Below, piece after piece: positions 59,952 through 64,000 of a stretch of DNA of 64,000 bases. Both the position numbers and the translations under genes were made by a program. This DNA is from Bin87 sp965220095. Lineage in GTDB: Bacteria > Chloroflexota > Dehalococcoidia > Lucifugimonadales > UBA3495. The stretch spans positions 2,170,001 through 2,234,000 of the forward strand of contig OZ244805.1 in the NCBI GenBank assembly GCA_965220095.1, given 5' to 3'. Position 1 is the stretch's first letter. Each line of letters begins with the position of its first letter. The notes under the pieces are model-generated. The model was not told the DNA's origin, ran no database searches, and saw nothing but the letters and a program-made list of their open reading frames with translations.

Positions 59952-61376
59952 TTGCCTGCAGGTATCCGCATAGTGAGTCAATCCTACGACGCCGCCATCG
60001 CCACGCTCCTGTCTCTGGTTGACCACGAGCGCAGCGCCCCGACGCTGCCGCGTCAAAAACGTATCTACGACCTGCGCAATATCCAGCGGCTGCTGGAGCG
60101 CATGGGAGAGCCGCAACGCCTGCCCGGCATCGCCCACGTGGCGGGCACCAAGGGAAAGGGCAGCACCGCCGCCATGATCGAATCCATCATGCGCGCCGCC
60201 GGCCACTCCACCGGGTTCTACTCTTCGCCGCATCTGCACTCGTTTTGCGAGCGCATCCGCCGCAACGGGCAGCCGGTGAGCCAGCGCCGGTTCGCCGAGC
60301 TGACCGACGCCGTGTGGCCCTGCCACATCGCCAATGCCGCCGACCCGGACGCCGGCCCCGCCACGTTGTTTGAGTACCTGACTGCAATGGCATTCTGGTG
60401 CTTTCACCAGGACCAAACCGATTGCAGCGTCATCGAAGTGGGCCTCGGCGGGAAACTGGACGCAACCAACGTGGTGACGCCGGATGTCAGCGCCATCACC
60501 CCGGTCAGCCTGGACCACATGGCAATCCTGGGCGACACCATTGGGGAAATCGCCGCCGACAAGGCCGGCATCATCAAACCGGATGTGCCGGTTGTCGTTG
60601 CACCCCAGTCCGAAGAAGCCGCGGGCGTCATTCGCGCCACCGCCCGGCGCCAATCCGCGCCGATCATTTCGGTCGGCGACGACGTGCGCTGGGAAACGGA
60701 CTGCCTGGGCATTGACGGTCAGGACATCACCGTCCACGGCCAACTTGCCACCTACCACGCCCGGCTGCCGCTGCTGGGCCAGTTTCAGGGCGCCAATGCC
60801 GCCACCGCGGTGGCCGCCGCCGAGTCGTTGTCGGTCAGTGGATACCGCATAACACCGCAAGCGGTCGCCGACGGGTTGGCCAGCGTAGAGTGGCCCTGCC
60901 GTCTGGAGGTGTTAAGCCGGAACCCGACGTTGGTGGCCGACGGCGCCCACAATGACCATTCCGTGGCCGCCGTGCTGGAAACTTTGGGCGACTATTTGCC
61001 CCATCGCCGCCTCATCCTGGTCGCCGGCTTCTCCCGGGACAAACAGGTGGACGCAATGGTCAAGCTGCTGTCTCGACGGGCCGCCCACGTCATCGCCACC
61101 CGCTCCCGCCACCCCCGCTCCATGCCCCCTTCGCAGATTGCCGACGTTTTCCGGCGAACCGGACTGCCCGCTCCAGCGGTAACCTGGTGTTCCCAGGTGT
61201 CAGACGCCGTCGATGAGGCGCGAGCCATTGCCGCCGGCAATGACCTGATCCTGGTAACCGGCTCCCTGTTCGTAGCCGCGGAAGCGCGGGAAGCGATAGT
61301 TGGTATCGCTCCGGAAAAATATCCGGATTTGATGCCTGCTGATTTACGGAACCCCGCATTGGGCGAGAAGGTATAA
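59952..61376 (+). CDS. folC: Folylpolyglutamate/dihydrofolate synthase
   Basis: The protein has up to 474 residues. The start could be TTG 59952 or, more probably, GTG 59973 (VSQSYDAAIATLLSL). Mur-ligase-like motifs are PGIAHVAGTKGKGSTAAM (P-loop), SSPHLHSFCERIRRNG, IEVGLGGKLDATNVV, ISLDHM-type SLDHMAILGDT, the carbamylated-Lys region IAADKAGIIKP and VADGAHNDHS. It adds glutamate to folates and may also make dihydrofolate. It begins shortly after the NDUFA9-like gene. Confidence 0.93.
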   Translation: MPAGIRIVSQSYDAAIATLLSLVDHERSAPTLPRQKRIYDLRNIQRLLERMGEPQRLPGIAHVAGTKGKGSTAAMIESIMRAAGHSTGFYSSPHLHSFCERIRRNGQPVSQRRFAELTDAVWPCHIANAADPDAGPATLFEYLTAMAFWCFHQDQTDCSVIEVGLGGKLDATNVVTPDVSAITPVSLDHMAILGDTIGEIAADKAGIIKPDVPVVVAPQSEEAAGVIRATARRQSAPIISVGDDVRWETDCLGIDGQDITVHGQLATYHARLPLLGQFQGANAATAVAAAESLSVSGYRITPQAVADGLASVEWPCRLEVLSRNPTLVADGAHNDHSVAAVLETLGDYLPHRRLILVAGFSRDKQVDAMVKLLSRRAAHVIATRSRHPRSMPPSQIADVFRRTGLPAPAVTWCSQVSDAVDEARAIAAGNDLILVTGSLFVAAEAREAIVGIAPEKYPDLMPADLRNPALGEKV

Positions 61377-61416
61377 TTGTTTATCGGTGCAAACAGCCAA
61401 CCACTAATTTCTTTCC

Positions 61417-62694
61417 ATGATCCATAACCACAACGGACAATCACATTCACATTCTCCTCGCCGCGTTGTCGTAACCGGGATCGGCGCCGTTACCCCATTG
61501 GGGTTGACGGCGCAGGAATTCTGGGATGCCCTGCTGGCGGGCACTTCGGGTATTGGCCCGATGACGCTCTGCGACCCCACCGACTATCCGTGTCGCATCG
61601 CCGGAGAAGCCGACGGCTTCGACCCCACCGACTATATGCCGGGCCGCGAAGCCAGGCGCATGGCCCGTTTCTCCCAACTGGCGGTGGGCGCCGCCCTGGA
61701 AGCGGTGGCCCATGCCAAACTGGATATCAGCAAGGAAGACCCCTACCGGGTCGGGGTGCTGCTCGGCAACGGCAACGGCGGCTTCCCCACCCTGGAAGAG
61801 AACTGCCGCATCCTCGCCACCAAGGGCGGCATGAGGATGTCTCCGTTTTTCTTCCCCATGGTCCTGCCCAACATGGCAGCCGCCAACGTCAGCCACCACA
61901 TCGGCGCGCAGGGCTACAACTCCACATCCACCACCGCCTGCGCGGCATCCAACAACGCCATTGGGGAAGCCCTCCAGGCCATTCGCCACGGCACCGCAGA
62001 CGTGATGCTAACCGGTGGCACCGAAGCGGGGATCAGCCAACTGGGTCTGGCGGGATTCTCCGTGATGCGCGCCCTCAGCACCAGAAACGACGAACCGCAC
62101 CGCGCCAGCCGACCTTTCGACGCGCAGCGCGACGGTTTCGTGCCTGCTGAAGGCGCGGGAATTCTGGTTCTGGAAGAACTGGAACGAGCCAAAGCCCGCG
62201 GCGCTCGCATCCTGTGCGAGGTATCCGGCTTCGGCGCCACTTCAGACGCTGGTCACCTCGTCCAGCCGCTGGAAACCGGCACCAGCGCGGCCCGCGCCAT
62301 GGCCGCTGCCCTCGGCGACGCCGGCCTTACCCCCGATGATGTGGATTACATCAACGCCCACGGAACATCCACACCGATCAACGACGCTGTTGAAACCAAG
62401 GCGATCAAGCGGCTGTTCAGCGAACGGGCGTATGACGTGCCCATCAGCAGCACCAAGAGCATGATCGGCCACGCGTTGGGCGGTGCGGGTGCGCTGGAAG
62501 CCGTCGCCTGCGTCAAAACCATCCTGGACCAGAAAATCCACCCGACGATGAACTATGAATGGCCCGATCCGGATTGCGACCTCGACTACGTGCCCAACCA
62601 GCCTCGCCACGCGAGAGTGGATGTAGTCCTGTCTAATGCCTTTGGTTTCGGGGGGCAAAACGCTTGCATCGTGTTCACCCGGTACGAGGACTAG
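61417..62694 (+). CDS. fabF: Beta-ketoacyl-ACP synthase II, copy 2
   Basis: The 425-residue KAS II paralogue begins with a His-rich leader (MIHNHNGQSHSHSPRR) before VVVTGIGAVTPLG. The catalytic residues are complete: Cys in STTACAASNNAIG, His in INAHGTSTPINDAVET and His in STKSMIGHALGGAGALEA, ending SNAFGFGGQN. It is as close to general FabF as the copy at 54549, so neither looks like a decarboxylase-only chain-length factor. It lies 40 bp downstream of folC. The His-rich N-terminus is unusual. Confidence 0.93.
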   Translation: MIHNHNGQSHSHSPRRVVVTGIGAVTPLGLTAQEFWDALLAGTSGIGPMTLCDPTDYPCRIAGEADGFDPTDYMPGREARRMARFSQLAVGAALEAVAHAKLDISKEDPYRVGVLLGNGNGGFPTLEENCRILATKGGMRMSPFFFPMVLPNMAAANVSHHIGAQGYNSTSTTACAASNNAIGEALQAIRHGTADVMLTGGTEAGISQLGLAGFSVMRALSTRNDEPHRASRPFDAQRDGFVPAEGAGILVLEELERAKARGARILCEVSGFGATSDAGHLVQPLETGTSAARAMAAALGDAGLTPDDVDYINAHGTSTPINDAVETKAIKRLFSERAYDVPISSTKSMIGHALGGAGALEAVACVKTILDQKIHPTMNYEWPDPDCDLDYVPNQPRHARVDVVLSNAFGFGGQNACIVFTRYED

Positions 62695-62714
62695 CACAGC
62701 GCCGGCTAACGCGC

Positions 62715-62750
62715 CAAAAAACTGCCGGAGTTTTCGCAAACCCCGGCAGG
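62715..62750 (-). terminator. Rho-independent terminator of the SWIM gene
   Basis: On the - strand a 7-bp stem CTGCCGG/CCGGCAG (62722-62749) with a 14-nt loop is followed by TTTTTT. It lies between the convergent fabF copy 2 and SWIM genes. Confidence 0.65.
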
Positions 62751-62775
62751 AAAACCAACGATGGATCGCGGCCAG

Positions 62776-63033
62776 CTAGGCGCTGGCGGTCTGTTCCATA
62801 CCGCGCCCCGCGAGCATATCATCGAGCATTCGCTGCATTGCCATGGTGTGGCTGCAAACCTGACGGGTGGCGAAAAAAGCGCACTCGCAACTCCAGTCGC
62901 CGCTCTGGTACGCTACCCGATAGGTATTGTGGTTGCCGAGGAATGACGCTTCAAAGGTGTGGATGTTCACCCGATCCGGTTCCTCGGCGTATTTTCGCGC
63001 TTTGTCGACCTTGCCAATGTAGCTTGAACTCAT
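62776..63033 (-). CDS. Small SWIM zinc-finger protein
   Basis: The start at ATG 63033 is preceded by GGAG at 8 nt and gives 85 residues. The SWIM motif CxCx8CxH is complete: WSCECAFFATRQVCSHTMAM. Preceding strands (NTYRVAYQSGDW) are typical of stand-alone SWIM proteins. SWIM domains bind zinc and often interact with DNA or proteins. The partner is unknown. A good terminator follows. Confidence 0.85.
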   Translation of the reverse strand: MSSSYIGKVDKARKYAEEPDRVNIHTFEASFLGNHNTYRVAYQSGDWSCECAFFATRQVCSHTMAMQRMLDDMLAGRGMEQTASA

Positions 63034-63075
63034 TTCGGCTCCCGCGGTGTTCTCGGACGAAAAGGCAAACTGCAC

Positions 63076-63344
63076 GCCCGGTCCGTTAATGTTACCGGCA
63101 ACCGCTGTTCCCGGTCAATAGATTGTAGCCAACGCACCACCGATACCGTGCGGACAACGACGTAACCCAATATTTTGCGGTTGCGTCCCTGGAGCGTCGC
63201 CTTCACCCAAGTCCAACGCCGCGCGCTCACACCGCATCAGACATCAGCGTCTGCGGGAGTGCTTTGTGCTATGATAACCTCCGCCCCGGAAAGTTCATCG
63301 TTCCGGGTGCCCAACTTATCTAAACTTCAGGAGTCCTTCCCCCG
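63076..63344. other. Intergenic region upstream of rplY
   Basis: No gene is supported here. It contains the divergent upstream regions of the SWIM and bL25 genes. An extended -10, TGC-TATGAT (63267-63275), lies 70 bp before rplY, with a predicted start near 63282; no -35 consensus is visible. Confidence 0.45.
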
Positions 63345-63653
63345 ATGACTACTCAGGCGGTTTCGATCGAACTTGAACCCCGCACCGTGCTTGGCAAGAA
63401 GGTCAAGGGCCTGCGGCGCACCGGTATCATTCCAGTCAACATCTACGGCGCCGGCATGGAATCGCGCGCCATGCAGTGCGAAGAACGCGCTCTGCTCAGG
63501 GCACTCAACGCCGCCGGTGGCGAGGAAGGCCAACCGATGCGGCTGACCGTGGCCGGCGAGTCTGCTCAATTTGTCGCCCGCGCGGCGGACATCCAGTGGG
63601 CTCCCAGAACCGGCGGCATCCTGCACGTCGATTTCCAGACCGTGTCAGCCTGA
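63345..63653 (+). CDS. rplY: 50S ribosomal protein bL25, short form
   Basis: The 102-residue protein shows the L25 RNA-binding domain: IELEPRTVLGKKVKGLRRTG, IIPVNIYGAG and the C-terminal strand GGILHVDFQTVSA. It lacks the C-terminal CTC domain, so it is the short E. coli-like form. It binds 5S rRNA. AGGAGT is 10 nt upstream of ATG 63345. Confidence 0.9.
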   Translation: MTTQAVSIELEPRTVLGKKVKGLRRTGIIPVNIYGAGMESRAMQCEERALLRALNAAGGEEGQPMRLTVAGESAQFVARAADIQWAPRTGGILHVDFQTVSA

Positions 63654-63713
63654 TCGATTGGGCGTAAATCGTCGACCCTCTGCATTTTCCAGCTCCCGCA
63701 CCGGAGGCCATTC

Positions 63714-64000
63714 ATGTACTTGGTTTTCATCAACGAATCTGGCAACACCGGCTCCAGTGGTAACGACCCCACCCAGCCACACCATATCCACGCCGGACTT
63801 CTGGTCCACGAAAACCAGTACATATCGATGTCGGGCGAGTTCGACGCCCTGTTTCGCCGGCATTTTGGCGCGCGCCCCGGTTCGGCCGGCACCCCGAACC
63901 GACTGCACGCCCGCGATATCTACCACGGCACTGGCCTCTTCCGGTCCTGGCAGCCCGAGCAGCGGGCCGAATTGCTTCAGGATTGCTTCAATATCCTCAT
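63714..64000 (+). CDS. DUF3800 domain protein, 3' end outside window
   Basis: The frame starts at ATG 63714 with GGAGG 6 nt upstream and runs off the window. MYLVFINESGNTGSS is the DUF3800 signature, with Asn replacing the usual Asp in DESG, followed by HHIHAGLLVHENQY and RLHARDIYHGTG. DUF3800 has an RNase H-like fold and often occurs in mobile or defence contexts. 95 residues are visible. Confidence 0.8.
   Translation, partial: MYLVFINESGNTGSSGNDPTQPHHIHAGLLVHENQYISMSGEFDALFRRHFGARPGSAGTPNRLHARDIYHGTGLFRSWQPEQRAELLQDCFNIL

Overview
The window looks like chromosomal DNA of a GC-rich member of the Chloroflexota, probably a Dehalococcoidia or SAR202-like lineage. This is inferred from content: a very large membrane glycosyltransferase carrying the Chlor_Arch_YYY (DUF2298) domain known mainly from Chloroflexota and archaea, an eleven-subunit complex I operon without nuoE, nuoF and nuoG, a DnaB-DnaD-DnaC replication cluster, and many LLM, amidohydrolase and flavin-reductase type genes. 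No rRNA is present, so the assignment rests on gene content alone.

Region 1 (1-10,080) is a defence-type island on the + strand: a HEPN protein cut by the window edge, a very long nuclease/STAND-NTPase gene split by a single-base frameshift, a decayed fragment of a PLD domain, and an intact PLD-nuclease/SNF2-helicase fusion. The first two genes look less GC-rich than the rest. Region 2 (10,200-15,600) holds tRNA-Arg, tRNA-Pro, tenA and the replication cluster rplI-dnaB-dnaD-dnaC, where the DnaC-like loader contains two complete AAA+ domains. Region 3 (15,660-20,280) carries a conserved NGxxDGLPVIPPT-family gene and a UGSC-family selenoprotein with an in-frame UGA, separated by a small HNH gene and a phage-type gene. 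It then has a tandemly duplicated small membrane-protein gene and a Gfo/Idh/MocA dehydrogenase.

Region 4 (20,350-28,350, - strand) has a small membrane protein, the 1,567-residue GT39-YYY protein, gap, eno and a LOG-like protein. Region 5 (28,400-40,640, - strand) is the nuo operon in the order ABCD-HI-JKLMN, interrupted by two HicB-like genes plus a 154-bp inverted-repeat element between nuoC and nuoD, and by a Lys-rich double zinc-knuckle gene between nuoI and nuoJ. A DUF2283 pair precedes nuoA. Region 6 (40,700-47,900) holds a PncC-like/nucleotidyltransferase fusion, a flavin reductase, a TolB-like propeller, an amidohydrolase, trmD, a thioesterase and the polyamine pair speD-speE. Region 7 (47,900-49,130) is gene-poor, with repeats, a possible structured RNA and the SRP RNA gene. 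Region 8 (49,280-64,000) holds rsmA-ispE-lgt, a - strand operon (radical SAM, fabF, recJ, uma2), an LLM oxidoreductase, an NDUFA9-like protein, folC, a second fabF, a SWIM protein, a short bL25 and the start of a DUF3800 gene.

Two families of inverted-repeat elements each occur twice, in opposite orientations: 11,322 and 48,703 (about 140-150 bp), and 37,761 and 51,050 (154 bp). The strongest specific observations are the UGA-containing UGSC gene, the frameshifted STAND-nuclease defence gene beside a HEPN gene and a PLD-helicase, and the tandem-AAA+ helicase loader.
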